Positions 44,863 through 56,502 of a stretch of DNA of 64,000 bases are shown piece after piece. This DNA comes from Cryptomeria japonica (Eukaryota > Streptophyta > Pinopsida > Cupressales > Cupressaceae). The DNA lies in the NCBI RefSeq assembly GCF_030272615.1, contig NC_081411.1, positions 46,040,517 to 46,104,516 of the forward strand, given 5' to 3'. The position numbers were made by a program, and so were the translations under genes. The first letter of the stretch is position 1. The number at the start of each line of letters is the position of its first letter. The notes below the pieces were generated by a model. That model ran no database searches and was not told where the DNA came from. It saw only the letters and a list, made by a program, of their open reading frames with translations.

Positions 44863-45183
44863 TGTTAGGGTTTCAAGCAGATCCGAAGAAAATATGAACT
44901 AAAAATTATATGCAGATTTAAATACAAAAAAGATAAAGAAATAAAACAAGACATAGATAACACAAAGATTTAACATGGTTCACCTAGAATGGGTTACGTC
45001 CACCATACACAACCATCCAATCTTTCTTATTATCCAGCAAAAAATAGTACATCAACCTTACAATGCCTTAAGCATCCCAACCGCTTATAACATGTGTTTT
45101 TAGGGCAACAAACAAAGTCAGCCTTTCTAGGGTTTTATTACAATGTCAGTTTTCATCAACAAAAAATGGCAAAAATTTCAACA
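44863..45183 (-). repeat. 5' LTR of copia1 (321 bp)
   Basis: Matches 40403-40780 except for the missing GC-rich block. It is followed on its outer side by ATCTCCTACTTGGAGACTGAT, a copy of the polypurine-tract side of the element. Confidence 0.88.
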
Positions 45184-45668
45184 ATCTCCTACTTGGAGAC
45201 TGATCAGGCTCCACACCAAACAATAATAGCATGGATGACCCACTAGTGACCAAGGTCAAGGAAGAGAAGTGTGAAGAATTTTTTTAGATAGGGTTTGAAA
45301 TATTTTTGCTCTATTATGTGTTTTTTGAATCGTTATCAATTTATGCTTGTATCACTCTAAACTTGGCTCCATGTATACAAATCCTCATATTTTTTCTTTC
45401 CTTTGGTTGTGCATAGCTCCCATTTTATTTTTTATCGAAAAATATCGGTGATCTCTACATGTTTCGTTGAGTATTTTTCCCAAACATTTTATATACTATA
45501 TCAACTCAAATATGTAGTTATCATAAATATATACGCTTTTCTATTTTTCTAAAAAATGACCTAGTGTAGGAGTGTGAGAAAATGAGTAAATTTATTATTC
45601 TTACCATATCTAGCTATGTTTTCATTAGGATGAATTAGATACTCTCACTTTTAAAAAGAATGAGTGTA
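45184..45668. other. Copia1 3'-internal scrap, then unassigned sequence
   Basis: The first ~30 bases copy the internal end next to the left LTR of copia1 (40781-40815). The remainder up to 45668 is AT-rich without coding or recognisable repeat. It ends where the truncated LTR of copia2 begins. Confidence 0.5.
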
Positions 45669-46444
45669 TTAATCCCAATTCGATAACCTATGATCATCCA
45701 AATCTCATTCGCATATGATATTGCATTCCAAGACCATGACACTTATTGCATTCCCATACCACGATCTACAATGAGATCTTACATCATTTTATACCAACCC
45801 TAAGGCCTAAACCAATTAGGTCGGCCACCTAAAATATATTACAATAAGATCATTACATAAATCCATATTATAATGATATGCCATGTCAGCTTAAGACCAA
45901 AACAATAATAACAAATCCATAAATCATCCCGAAACATCTCGATATCATCTAGAGAACATGTTATCATGATACCGGTCGATAACCTAGATAGGTACGAGAC
46001 CTATTCTGGGTCCACCACGCCAAAGCAATGTCTTCTAGTAGTTGAAGCACAATCGAAGAACATCTTCAGCATCCTGAAATTTATCTAGAAGCTACACCAA
46101 CACCGCTTATACATCCTATCAAGATTCCTTAGTGAAAGATCTACCTATAGAGCCTTAAACCAATGCCAGTAAGGGTTTGTAAGAGTATATTATAGCATGC
46201 GATTACCAAGTCAATACCAACTAACCAAAACGTGCTCAATGAACATGTAACACATAAAATCAAACATACTTCATTGATCCAAACATGTTGGAAGTGTCCA
46301 ATAGATAGTCTCTTTTACCGGTAACACTAGATCTTCTACAGGTAACCAAAATCTATCTACTAGTAACCAACCATAATAGCTAGTGTTGACATCAATGACA
46401 AAATATCAATGGAACATATAATCAATTCATCCATAATGCCAACA
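45669..46444 (-). repeat. 3' LTR of copia2, truncated
   Basis: Matches 57986-58762. On the element strand it begins TGTTGGCATTATGGATG after the polypurine tract (46445-46456) and breaks off at 45669, lacking the C-run end. Confidence 0.88.
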
Positions 46445-46456
46445 ATCTCCCCCTTT

Positions 46457-46777
46457 GGCATTGATGGAAATACTAGATGTGAAAAACATCTAAGTAAGAA
46501 GAAATACCAAACAAGTCTCCCCCTGTGGAAGACAACCAACAATCTCCTGAATATCATTGACTCTCCCCCTAATGTATACTACTCTTTTTATTTTTCACAT
46601 CAATATCTCTCCCCCTTTGACATCAATGCCATAAATCTGACAAAAATATCAAAGCAATAATATAAACCTTTGAATCTCAAAGCTGACTACTCCCCTTGAG
46701 TAGTAGCACCACTCATCAATGCTAGAATGAATAATATATCTGATAATGCATACTAGAATGATGACAAACTGCATCAA
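46457..46777 (-). other. Non-coding 3' internal end of copia2
   Basis: Between the RNase H stop and the polypurine tract. It contains several AGGGGGAGA-type purine runs on the element strand (46515-46524, 46562-46570, 46606-46618), so the tract motif is repeated along about 160 bases. Confidence 0.6.
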
Positions 46778-47379
46778 TCAAGTCTCTACCGGAGGAGCAG
46801 AAACCCCTAACCTATCTCTCAAATACTCAAATGATTCCTTAGATAGCAGTTTAGTGAATATATTGGCAATTTGTTCTTTAGTGTTCACATAAACCAATTT
46901 GACTTCCTTTGCTTCTACCTTGTCCTTCATAAAGTTATTCTTTATTGATATATTCTTATTCTTAGAGTGAAAAACTAGATTCTTAGACATGTCACTAGCT
47001 GCAGAGTTATCACAGTAGATAACTACCAGTTCACTACAATTTAATTTGATATCCTTCAATATTTGCTTCATCCACAAGACTTGAGTGCAATTAGTTGATG
47101 CTGCAACATACTCATATTTTGTAGTAGATAAAGAAATGTATGACTACTTTTTGCTGATCCATGAAACCAATTTCTTTCCAAGAAAGAAAGTTCCACCAAA
47201 AATGCTATTCTTGTCATCAGTATCTCCTGCCCCATCTGAGTTAGTAAATGCACATAAAGTGCAATCATCATTTTTAGAATACCATTAACCATATTATTTT
47301 GTTCCTTGCAAATACCGAAATATCCTCTTTTCTCCACATTCACAATTTTCTTTAGGATTACTTTGATATCTTGAAACAA
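46778..47379 (-). pseudogene. RNase H of copia2
   Basis: Frames 47379-47068 and 47077-46778. The N-terminal part is frameshifted. The remainder shows MWMKQILKDIKLNCSELVVI and YCDNSAASDMSKNLVFHSKN (catalytic Asp in YCDN), then VKLVYVNTKEQIANIFTKLL, the normal copia RNase H end (canonical V-x-T-x-x-Q-x-A-D-I-F-T-K; here Asp reads Asn in IANIF). It ends ERLGV-like (DRLGVSAPP). Not functional. Confidence 0.82.
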
Positions 47380-48046
47380 TAATTACTGCATTCATAACAT
47401 TTGGTCTAGTCTGAGTTACATATAACAGACCACCAATCATAGACTTATACCTTGCCAGATTTACTGGTGTAGAATAATCCTTGATAGATAGTTTCTCACT
47501 TGTCACCATAGGAGTACTTACTGATTTGGAATTATCCATACCAAACTTCTTCAACAATTCCTTCAAATAGTTAGTTTGACAGATAAAAATGTCTTTGTCA
47601 GTTTGAGTAATCTGCAAACCTCAAAAAATCGCATCTCACCAATCATGGAAATTTCAATAATCAGAATATCATCATCAATGATCTTATAATATAAATTACT
47701 ATCATCACTACCTTTAGTAAAACCAAGCTTCAAAAGATATTTATTCAACCTTGCATACCAAACTCTAGGAGGTTGTTTCAAACCATATAAAGATTAATTC
47801 AATCTGTGAACCATATCCTTATCATCTGCCAGTGAAAATCCATTAGGTTGCTCAATGTATACTTCATCCTCAAGTTCACCATTTAAAAATGCACATTTAA
47901 CATCCATTTGATAAACCTTATAGTTCTTATAAGCTACATAGGAAAGAAATAGTCTAACAACTTCTATTCTAGATACAAGTGAAAATGTCTCACCATAATC
48001 AATTCCTTCCATTAGAGAATGTCCTTTACAAACCAATCTAGCCTTG
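47294..48046 (-). pseudogene. Reverse transcriptase of copia2, part after N2
   Basis: Continues the gene interrupted at 54634: NKARLVCKGHSLMEGIDYGE, VYQMDVKCAFLNGELEDEVY (catalytic Asp in QMDVK), EQPNGFSLADDKDMVHRL. Then RVWYARLNKYLLKLGF and the linker SYLKELLKKFGM-like QTNYLKELLKKFGMDNSKSV, SMIGGLLYVTQTRP. The YVDD box is damaged: the region near 47660-47690 reads DDDILIIEISMIGEMRFFEV after small indels. Confidence 0.85.
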
Positions 48047-48051
48047 TTTAT
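48047..48051. repeat. Target duplication, left, of N2
   Basis: TTTAT, repeated at 54629-54633; joining both sides restores the reverse-transcriptase reading frame of copia2 across the site. Confidence 0.92.
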
Positions 48052-48807
48052 TGTTGGCATTCTACACTCTTATTAGAATGGGTTATGTTGTCATTGATGG
48101 CAACCATCTGGAAACCATCTGGCATTCATGTGGTAAGCCACCGACACTTACTGGCACCTGCAATAGACATCTACATACATCGGCAGACACTTCACCGACA
48201 ACAACAACAATACATACCGACACTCTAGCCAACATAGAATAAACTTTTGTTTATTGTGTTTTAATGTAAATATCTTTTGTAATCTGACATGGTACATTGT
48301 AATAGACTCATATATGTATGAGATCTTGTAAGTCATTATGATATGAAGAGAATGAGAGAATGAGAGGATGTTATATGCGAATGCATAAGGCAAATTTTGC
48401 ATAAGGTTTTGGTCATAGAATGAGCTTAAACTGGTACTAAACTTGGCATAGTTGATGCTGATTTGAAGCAGTACATTGTATTGGATTTCATAATCAACTT
48501 TTGTAGTCAGTGTGACTCTTATTGAGTAGTGAGATCTAGATAGTTGGCCTCCCTGCATGTGCAAGCCCCTCATTGTAAGTAATATTTATTCATTGGCCAG
48601 TGAGTGAATATTGTGGGTCACAAATCCCATCGAGTTTTTTCCCACACTGGGTTTTCTCATTAAATATCTTGTGTTATGGTGTGTTCTTTATGTTGTCTCT
48701 ATTATTCTTATTTGTTGCATTAATTCTTATTTACCGATACACTCTAACTGGTTAGATATTGATTCACCCCCCCTCTCAAGTATTTGGGACTATCATTAAT
48801 CCTAACA
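48052..48807 (+). repeat. 5' LTR of N2 (756 bp)
   Basis: Starts TGTTGGCATTCTACACTC and ends ATTAATCCTAACA. Shares GTCATTGATGGCAACC near the start, GGCCAGTGAGTGAATATTG in the middle and GATTCACCCCCCC near the end with N1. The minus-strand frame 48148-48573 is a shadow. Confidence 0.92.
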
Positions 48808-48809
48808 AT

Positions 48810-48821
48810 TGGTATCAGAGC
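48810..48821 (+). promoter_or_regulatory. Primer-binding site of N2
   Basis: TGGTATCAGAGC, as in N1. Confidence 0.92.
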
Positions 48822-48878
48822 ATGGTCCTCTATTTTCAAAATCCTAACAACTTGAGGAAGATTCTTACACCGGTACAA

Positions 48879-49991
48879 ATGGAGAATTTAAGAAAATAAT
48901 TGGAAGGAGCTCTTGTAGATTATGATGTAGAAAAATTGTATAATATCAAACTCAAAGATGATCTAAGGATTGCACAGGAATTCATTCAAGGACTTCAGGA
49001 GAATCTTACTATAGCTCGAAATAAAAGAAAATAACTTCATGAGAAGATGTAGAAAGATGATGATGAAAAGGAAACTCTTAATGAACTTGTGAACAAGTTG
49101 AGATTAGAGAACTGTAACTTGAAGAATGAAATGCAAGACATGACTCTGAGGTTTTGTAAAGACATTGAAGATAGGAAGAAGAATGAAGAAGAATTGATTA
49201 GGAGACTTAATGATGTTGGAAATGAAAATCTAAGACTTGGTCATGAAAATTATATGCTAAAGACAGACCTGATTCACATGCAACATGATAAAACTGAGCT
49301 TATCAGACAAAAGGGAATTTTGGAAAATGAATTGGCTACTGCAAATCAACACAAAGAAAAATTCAAGAAAAGTTCAGAGGAACTTGATAACCTGCTGAAA
49401 AGTTAAAAACCTAAAGGAGATACTAATGGACTTGGATTTGAAGTTGGAGAAAGTTCTAGTACTACAAACAATAATGATCACAACAAACTGGTAAGATAAC
49501 CTAGTGCTTGTAAATTTAATGGGAAATGCTTTAACAGTAACAAGTATGGTCATAGAACAAATCGGTGTAGACCTAGAAATCATCAGAACATTAATGCACC
49601 CACCGATCAATGTTCCAAATGCAACAAAGCTTGTCATAATTCAGAAAACTGCAGAACGAATATAAGATGTTATGCTTGTGGAAGATTTGGGCAGTTATCT
49701 AACCAATGTAGAACACAAACCAGCATAGGATATGGAAAGGCTATTTAGAAGAATAATATAACTTGTTATTCTTGTAGCAAGATTGGACATATTGTAAAAT
49801 TCTATAGAAGCAAGACTTCACCGAAAAATAATAAAGGATCCAATTTGAAAGGCAAAGAAAAGGTAGATGATGTAAAACAATAATTTTCAAAACAATTGAT
49901 TAAGAAGAGAGATCATAATGTTGATGAAACTGTCTCTGCACCGATACAATAGAGTAACCCTCCACCGGCAAGAGAATCTTCATCCAACTGA
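48879..49991 (+). pseudogene. Gag of N2: coiled coil plus decayed zinc knuckles
   Basis: Homologous to the N1 gag along its length (for example LKNEMQDMTLRFCKDIEDRK and ATANQHKEKFKKSSEELD). It carries about six in-frame stops. One, at codon 58 (TAG at 49050-49052), is at exactly the same codon as a TAG in N1. The knuckles read CFNSNKYGHRTNRC, CSKCNKACHNSENC, CYACGRFGQLSNQC (His replaced by Gln) and CYSCSKIGHIVKFY (last Cys lost), so several can no longer bind zinc. The tail is Pro-rich and ends in Ser-Ser-Asn, as in N1. Confidence 0.75.
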
Positions 49992-50295
49992 TAAATAACC
50001 CTTTGGGGGTATTGCAGGAAATTGAATACCACACAGATTACCCTCGGTTGATGGTGAAAAGATTGATTTCTTCTTTACCGGCAGATGTGTTACGTTTTCA
50101 TTTAAACTGACAAGCATTTAATGCGGTTGGCAAGAGAAAAGTCATTATAAATCATCGGATTTCCCTCATTTTTTATTCACCAAGCATTCAAATTAGCAGA
50201 GAGTGCAAAAACTGAGCGAAGGCATTCAAGAAAAGGTGTCAAGCGATTTCTTTCAAGCATTCATAATACTTTAAGGTAGTGAAAGGTATTTTTCA

Positions 50296-53200
50296 ATGGC
50301 TTCCTCTTATGCTCCCAAGTTTATTGCGAACCCTACTATTGTGGAAAACATAAAATGCCCTAGGCCCATGTTTACAATAATTCCCGAAGTAGCTAAGCAA
50401 GATGATTCCATAGGGGTATTTTCAAATATTTCTAAAGCTGTAGCTTATGTTGAAGACCCTAGGATATATATAAATTGCAACATAGAAGAATTAGGTTATG
50501 AAGATTTGATGAAAATGTTTAGAAGGGTAATTTGTGATGAAAATGGCACTGTTAAACCTGAACACAAGATTGTGGAGACTTTAGGTTTTGTTGAGATATT
50601 GAAAATTCCCCAATTCCTAGAAGTAGTGAGAATTGTCCTAAGTAGAGCACATGGACAATTTTTATGGTTGGATTCTGTCTGCAAAATAACCCAACAAGCA
50701 ATTAGGGCAGTAACTAGTTTACCCTCAACTGACAGCAGACCTGAAAAAAAAAGAAGGTTCCTAACAACAAAGTAATGACCTTAACTGGAGCAACATCAGA
50801 CAGTAGATCACTAAGACTGAATGATATCAAAGACATCAATGTTTGATTCATAAGTATGGTGTTAGGTTACAAAACTACACATGCAAACATGCTTATTTCA
50901 GTTTCTAGTCTTTGCATTAACGATGCTTATAAAATGGTTAACAACAATGCAATGATATATGTGTGTGAATTGCTAAAAGATGAACTCATTGATAATTTGA
51001 AAAATATTAAAGGAGATAAGAAAGGGACATTTCACTTTGGTATTCTCTTAGTATGCTTAATGTTGTATTTAACTAAGGAAATCCATGGTACAGGACTGAT
51101 AGACTTTGGTTATGACATACCGGTAGGAAAACAATTACAAGAAGTTTTCACTGGCATGGAAACTGCAAAGGATAATAACATAACAGAATATTTTAAAGCT
51201 TTCCAAACAAAAATGAAAACCAAAGAAAGAATACTACAGAGTTTAGTGGACAAATACAACAAAGAAATCTGTTTTGTTATTAAGAAGGATGAGACATGGA
51301 CGGAAGTTGTTCTTCCTTGAACTATCTAGGTAACTGAAATGGGTTATGAGGTAGATCTCAACATTATTGAGACTTACACAAAAGCTTTGTTAGATGCACC
51401 AAGAGAATCAACATAACAAGTTTTTGGTAGTGCTGAAACTATTGAGAGTGGTGTAAAAACAATGAATCAAAGAAATAAAAGAGAAAAGTATATTAGGGAT
51501 GCCTCGAAGAAATTAAAGGAAATCAAATAAAATTTTATGAACTTTACTGGGATAATGACTAGTAAGCTTGAAGGACTGCAACTGGAGACACATTTCACCG
51601 GTTGGCACATCTTCTGGAACCGATAGTGACAAGGCAGCAAAGTTCAAAAGAGTTGAGAGGAAGAGAAAATTTTCACCGATACCCTCTCCTTCACCTAAAA
51701 GAATAAGGACCTTGAGGAAGAAACAACAGGTAGTAAGGGAATCGGCCAAGAAACTATCTCCCATGAAGAAACAGAAACTGGTCACACCTTCATTAGATGG
51801 TTTGTTAAATGAAATAACTGATGATGGAAATCTGGCTAATGTGAGTAAATTGTACAATTCATTTAATGATTCCAACAAGGAAAGCATTGAGAACTATATT
51901 ATCTTACACTTGGACATATATAAGAAAGTCTTAATTTAAGTTGTGGATTATTTACCAAATGAACTATATAGAACATTAGATGCAAAAAGGATAGTAGTGA
52001 TGGAATTGGATAAGAAACTAAAAGTTGAAAAACTTCTAGCTATTCATTCTGTGAATTCAAAAGAAGAAATTGGTGAATTGATTTGTGAGGCTAACAGATT
52101 TGTTTTTGCCAGTGGTCACCAGCAAGTAAGTTTGATGGCAGGTAGAATAAATGATATTGCATAGGAGACTGCTGATAAATGGGATATATTTTTTGTGGAA
52201 AAATAAAAACAAGAGGAATTGAACCGACCAAAGAAAACATTCAAAGTGTATCAGAAGGATAAGGATATGGGCAAAGGAAATATTGGTGGAATTCAAAATA
52301 TCAAGATTATTGATAATATACCATCACCACCTTTGGATACTACACTGGTACATACTGATGATCCACCAGTTACTGAAGGTGTCACACATGATGACACTAA
52401 TCCTGAATCTAAAATACTTTTTACCATGAATGTGGATACTCAAGAAGTGAATATTATTATGGATAAGGATACTACAGAGGTTAAGGATGATAATATCAAC
52501 AATGACAACATTGTTGAGAAACTGGTAGAGACTGAGATCCCAATAGAGCAACCATTGGATACTATAAAAACTACTGAAGTAAAAGATGCTGACATAAGGC
52601 CACCTAAGACAGAGATGGTGACAGCTAAGAAACCTATAGAGGTAGAGGTACATATTGAGGTAGAGAAACTGGTAATCACTAAGACACCCAAACCAGCAGA
52701 CAAACCTTTACCAGTTGAAATGAAAACATAGGTTGATCCACACGAGGTAAACACAAGAAAAATGGTTACAAATGTTGGAAGCACAAAGGTAATAAAGGTA
52801 ACTGGTCAGACATCCAACACTTCATCAAGTGATTTCAAACCTACAAATATTACTAAAGTACTCCTAGATTCAATCAAGAAGATAACAAATTGCAATGCAT
52901 TGGCCTACAAGGCAATTGATGACACTTTACCAATTCTGAAGTTGATTGCACCAAATTGTAACATTGATCACATCAAGGATTCTTTAGGTAAATTGGACAC
53001 ATTGTCCAAATTCATTGGTGACAATGTAATAACGGTTGATAAAGTAAATGAGGATACAAGAAAGGACATAGTTGAAAAGAATAAGAAAAAATTCTTTGAT
53101 GATACCATAAAGAAGTGCACTGAACACCTGAACACATTATTACCAGATCTGAACTCTATAATTTTGGAATATAAAGAGCTATACAGAGAAACATGCAAAG

Positions 53201-53621
53201 CAAACATTCTAACAAAGGATATTGACAAGGAAATCAGTAAAATGCAGAAAGAAATTGAAGACATAGTTGATAACATAATTGGCTCATCCAGCCACATATT
53301 AGTTGTTGAGCAAGAAATGGTAGTCTTTGAAGAAAAACAAGACAAACTTGAGAAAGAAAGGCAAGAATAAGGTCTCAAATCAAAGAATCAAAAAATAAAC
53401 TTGGTCCAAAACTAGACAATCTTATATCACAGAGAATGGAAATATCCAAGGGATTACTTCAAGGAGAATGATAACTGAAAGAGCACATGCATCATCTTAC
53501 TGACATGATCCAATAGACTGAGGCAACCTTGAAATATAGCAAAAGGTTTATGCAAAGTCTTAATTTGGTTTTAGCAAATATCTTTCAAATTGTAACCAAC
53601 CGGTTACGAACCTTGAGGTGA
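50296..53621 (+). pseudogene. ORF2 cargo protein of N2 (unknown function)
   Basis: Same protein as 30803-34075. Start MASSYAPKFIANPTIVENIK matches MASTSALEYIENPTIVDVIK of N1. Frames are 50296-50775, then shifted at 50856-51320, then back from 51568 to 53370, with the C-terminus shifted again to a stop at 53619-53621. Conserved blocks: VRIVLSRAHGQFLWLDSV, ITQQAIRAVTSLP, MVLGYKTTHANMLISVSSLC, GYDIPVGKQLQEVF, LDGLLNEITDDGNL, KLKVEKLLAIHSVNSKEEI, and the coiled-coil end with NITKVLLDSIKKITNCNA. The middle differs most (longer Thr/Glu/Val-rich stretch near 52440-52730). Conservation of folded-looking blocks between two separately decaying copies indicates the protein was under selection before insertion. 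No catalytic motif seen. Confidence 0.7.
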
Positions 53622-53672
53622 AATTTTTTTGGCAATCATGTAGCTATTTTTGAAACCTTTGTCATTGATGTC

Positions 53673-53683
53673 AAAGGGGGAGT
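53673..53683 (+). promoter_or_regulatory. Second, upstream polypurine tract of N2
   Basis: AAAGGGGGAGT about 130 bases before the true tract, preceded by TTTGTCATTGAT as in N1. Confidence 0.6.
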
Positions 53684-53803
53684 ACTGGAGAGAGAAAAAT
53701 ACATATTCAGAGGAGATCATTTTCTCAAGGGGAGAACATCTGTTTGGACAACTTTTTTTTGAAAAAAAATTGGATTTTTCTCATGAGTGTTGTCATTAAT
53801 GCC

Positions 53804-53815
53804 AAAGGGGGAGAT
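53804..53815 (+). promoter_or_regulatory. Polypurine tract of N2
   Basis: AAAGGGGGAGAT directly before the 3' LTR. Confidence 0.9.
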
Positions 53816-54628
53816 TGTTGGCATTCTACACTCTTATGAGAATAGGTGATGTTCTCATTGATGGAAACCACATGGAAACCATCTGGCAACCATCTAGAAT
53901 CCTTCTCGCATTCATTTGGTAAGCCAACGATAGTTACCAACACCGGCAATAGACATCTACATACACCGACAAGCACTTCACCATAAGCGGCAACAATACA
54001 TAACGACACTCTAGCTGACAGGGAATAAACTTTTGTTTATTGTATTTTAATGTAAATATCTTTTGTAAGCCAACATGGTACATTTTAATAGACTCATATA
54101 TGTATGAGATCTTGTAATTCATTATGATATGAAGAGAATGAGAGGATGTTATATGCGAATGCATAAGGCAAATTTTGTATAAGGTTTTGGTTATAGAATG
54201 AGCTTAAATTGGTACTAAACCTAGCATAGTTGATGCTGATTTGAAGTAGTACATTGTATTGGATTTCATAATCCACTTTTGTAGTCAATATGACTCCTAT
54301 TAAGTAGTGAGCTCTAGGCAGTTGGCCTCCTTGCATGTGCAGGCCCTTCATTGTAAGTAATATTTATTCATTGGCCAGTGAGTGAATAATGTGGGTCACA
54401 AATCCCACTGAGGTTTTTCCCACATTGGATTTCCTCATTAAATATCCTGTGTTATGGTTTGTTTTGTATGCTATCTCTATTATTCTTATTTGCTGCATTA
54501 ATTCTTATTTACTGGTACACTGTTTTGGGATGCAAAGTTCTTAATAAGTCTAAATATTCTACTAATTGATTAGATACTGATTCACCCCCCACCTCTCAAT
54601 ATCTTTGGGACTATCATTAATCCTAACA
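53816..54628 (+). repeat. 3' LTR of N2 (813 bp)
   Basis: Matches 48052-48807 with an extra ~45 bases before GATTCACCCCCC. Minus-strand frames in it (53725-54351) are shadows. Confidence 0.92.
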
Positions 54629-54633
54629 TTTAT
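54629..54633. repeat. Target duplication, right, of N2
   Basis: TTTAT, identical to 48047-48051. Confidence 0.92.
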
Positions 54634-54861
54634 TACAACTTGACCATCCTGATTTAGTTTATTCCTAAAAACCCATTTAGTTCCAATAACATTCTTATTT
54701 TTAGGTCGGGGAACTAAAGTCCAAGTTTCATTCTTCTCTATCTGGTCTAATTCATCTTCTGTAGCCTTTAACCAATGTTTACCTTTACAAAATTCAATAA
54801 CAAATGCCGATTCAACTTGATAAATAAGACATACCTCTTCATTTGCCAATCTTCTTGTCAT
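54634..54861 (-). pseudogene. Reverse transcriptase of copia2, part before N2
   Basis: The start of the polymerase: FVIEFCKGKHWLKATEDELD, QIEKNETWTLVPRPKNKNVI and GTKWVFRNKLNQDGQVV, the usual copia entry (here with W-x-x-A-x-x-D/E-E-L). The frame runs into N2 at 54628 and continues at 48046 with NKARLVCKGHS, the canonical next block. Thus N2 cut the gene between the fingers and the palm. Confidence 0.88.
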
Positions 54862-54951
54862 AACTCCCTCATTCTCATCTTCAGTGATTTGATCTTCAGA
54901 ATGATTTAATCTTACATATCTTGGTGTCTTCTGAACTTTAGGTTCACTGCT

Positions 54952-55863
54952 CTAATCATCAATCATAGTTGAATTTGTTGATTGTTTTAGTGTAACTATC
55001 TTAGTTTCCTGTACTAGTTGAGGCATTTCCAGTTCAGTTATGATCATTTCTACTATTGGTTCCCTATTATATGATATAGATTGATTTTTGTAGTGCTCAT
55101 CCACTTTCACATTAACACTCTCCACAATTTTCTGCAATCTTTTATTATAACATCTATATGCTTTGCTTTGAATTGAATAACCAATAAATATCCCTTCATC
55201 ACATCCAGGATCAAACTTTCCAATTGAATCATCTCTTTTGATATAACATTTACTTCCAAAAATTCTGAAATATTTAACAATAGGTGTATGTCCAAACCAT
55301 AATTCATTAGGGGTCTTACCAGTTTCACCTTTGATGTGAACTCTGTTGAATGTGTAAACTTTTGTACTAATTGCTTCTCTCTAATAGATAGGAGGCAATT
55401 TGGCTTCCATCATCATAGATCTTTCTGCATCCAAAATGGTTCTAATCTTTCTTTCCATAACTCCATTCTGCTGAATAGTCTGACATGCAGATAAATGTCT
55501 CCTGATACCATTTGTCTCATAGTAAGTATTAAATTCATGAGAAGTGAAATCATCACCATGATCTGATCTTAGACATTTGATTTTTAATCCAGTTTTTGTT
55601 TCAACCTTTGCTTTAAAGATCTTGAATTTCTCAAAGGCTTCAGACTTCTCCCTTAGAAAAGTTACCCACATCATCCTAGAATAGTCATCAATAATCAACA
55701 TGAAATACCTATCACCTTGAAAGCTTCTAGTCCTTGCTAGACCACATAAGTCAGTCTGAATCAAATGAAGTACATCATTATATTTATCATGTGTGCTCTT
55801 AAAATAACTTCTAACTTTCTTTCCCAATTGACATTCCTTACATACCGGATTATGAGGCTTCAT
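54952..55863 (-). pseudogene. Integrase of copia2
   Basis: The frame 55863-55381 is intact for 160 codons: CKECQLGKKVRSYFKSTHDK (zinc cysteines), LIQTDLCGLARTRSFQGDRY (first catalytic Asp), CLRSDHGDDFTSHEFNTYYE (second Asp; the usual DNGGEF reads DHGDDF), and QQNGVMERKIRTILDAERSM (catalytic Glu). Frames 55328-55107 and 55137-54952 are the shifted C-terminal side (KAKHIDVIIKDCRKL). All three catalytic acids are present, so this is the best kept enzyme part in the window, though the gene is broken near 55380. Confidence 0.87.
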
Positions 55864-55944
55864 AATCTTAGGTATATCTCTAATTGCTTTAGTTCAACTG
55901 ATCTTAACATTACTATCAAAATTAACATGACAAAACCTCTTATG

Positions 55945-56382
55945 CTATAACCAACTCTCATCAATATGAGCAATCAAACATGTCTTATTACAAGTTTTCA
56001 AGTGAAAAATATTACCTCCAGTGTGAATACTGGTTGCAATCTCCAAACCAGTCTTGTTAATGATTTTGCATTTTATATCTCTACACTGAAGTTGGAAACC
56101 CTTGTCCACCAATTGACCAACACTCAAAAGATTATGCTTTAAACCTTCTACATAATAGACATTATCAATGTTATGCTTACCATCTAGAGAAACAATACCT
56201 CTACCTTTGATCATACATGCTTTGTCATCTCCAAATCTGACTTGACTGCCATTGTATTGTTGCAAGGACACAAAATTCCCTTTATCTCTAGTCATATGAT
56301 GTGAGCATCCACTATCAATTACCCATTCATCCTTATCTTCAACTTTTTCTACCAGGGCCTTTTCTTTATTTTTTAGAGCCAT
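55945..56382 (-). pseudogene. Protease and pre-integrase region of copia2
   Basis: A 145-codon frame. The protease active site is EWVIDSGCSHHMTRDKGNFV (DSGCSHHM is the normal copia motif). VRFGDDKACMIKGRGIVSL and NVYYVEGLKHNLLSVGQL follow, also canonical. The end CLIAHIDESWL leads to the zinc-binding W-H-x-R-x-G-H region, which is shifted or lost between 55945 and 55863. Confidence 0.87.
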
Positions 56383-56502
56383 TTCCAGTTCATCTTCTTT
56401 TAAATCATAGAATGCCCATTCCTTTCCATTGTCGGATCCACTAGTAGAGTCTTTTGTTGGTTCATCTCCAAAGTCATCAGTTACTCCTTCCTCATCCTCT
56501 AT

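Larger units (their letters stand above)
40403..45183 (-). mobile_element. Copia1: Ty1/copia retrotransposon
   Basis: Short LTRs (TGTTAAAATG... to ...GAAACCCTAACA on the element strand) flank gag, protease, integrase, reverse transcriptase and RNase H in copia order on the minus strand. The primer site TGGTATCAGAGT and polypurine tract AAGTGGGAGAT are present. Many frameshifts. Beyond the right LTR the sequence resumes with a copy of the 3' internal end (45184-45212), so no simple target duplication is expected. The gene order and the RNase H ending in KNSAFHSRTKHIQLRYHFI fit the common Tork-like copia group. Confidence 0.85.
48052..54628 (+). mobile_element. Element N2: sister of N1, inserted in copia2
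   Basis: 6.58-kb LTR element with the same plan as N1: initiator-Met primer site, coiled-coil/zinc-knuckle gag, large ORF2, doubled polypurine tract, no pol genes. LTR ends TGTTGGCAT...CCTAACA and a perfect TTTAT target duplication define it exactly. It lies in opposite orientation to its host copia2. The proteins are clearly homologous to those of N1 along their whole length but more decayed. Confidence 0.92.

Noticed and set aside
48148-48573. Minus-strand frame repeated at 53934-54351
   Set aside because: Lies in the LTRs of N2, antisense to the element; it repeats only because LTRs repeat.
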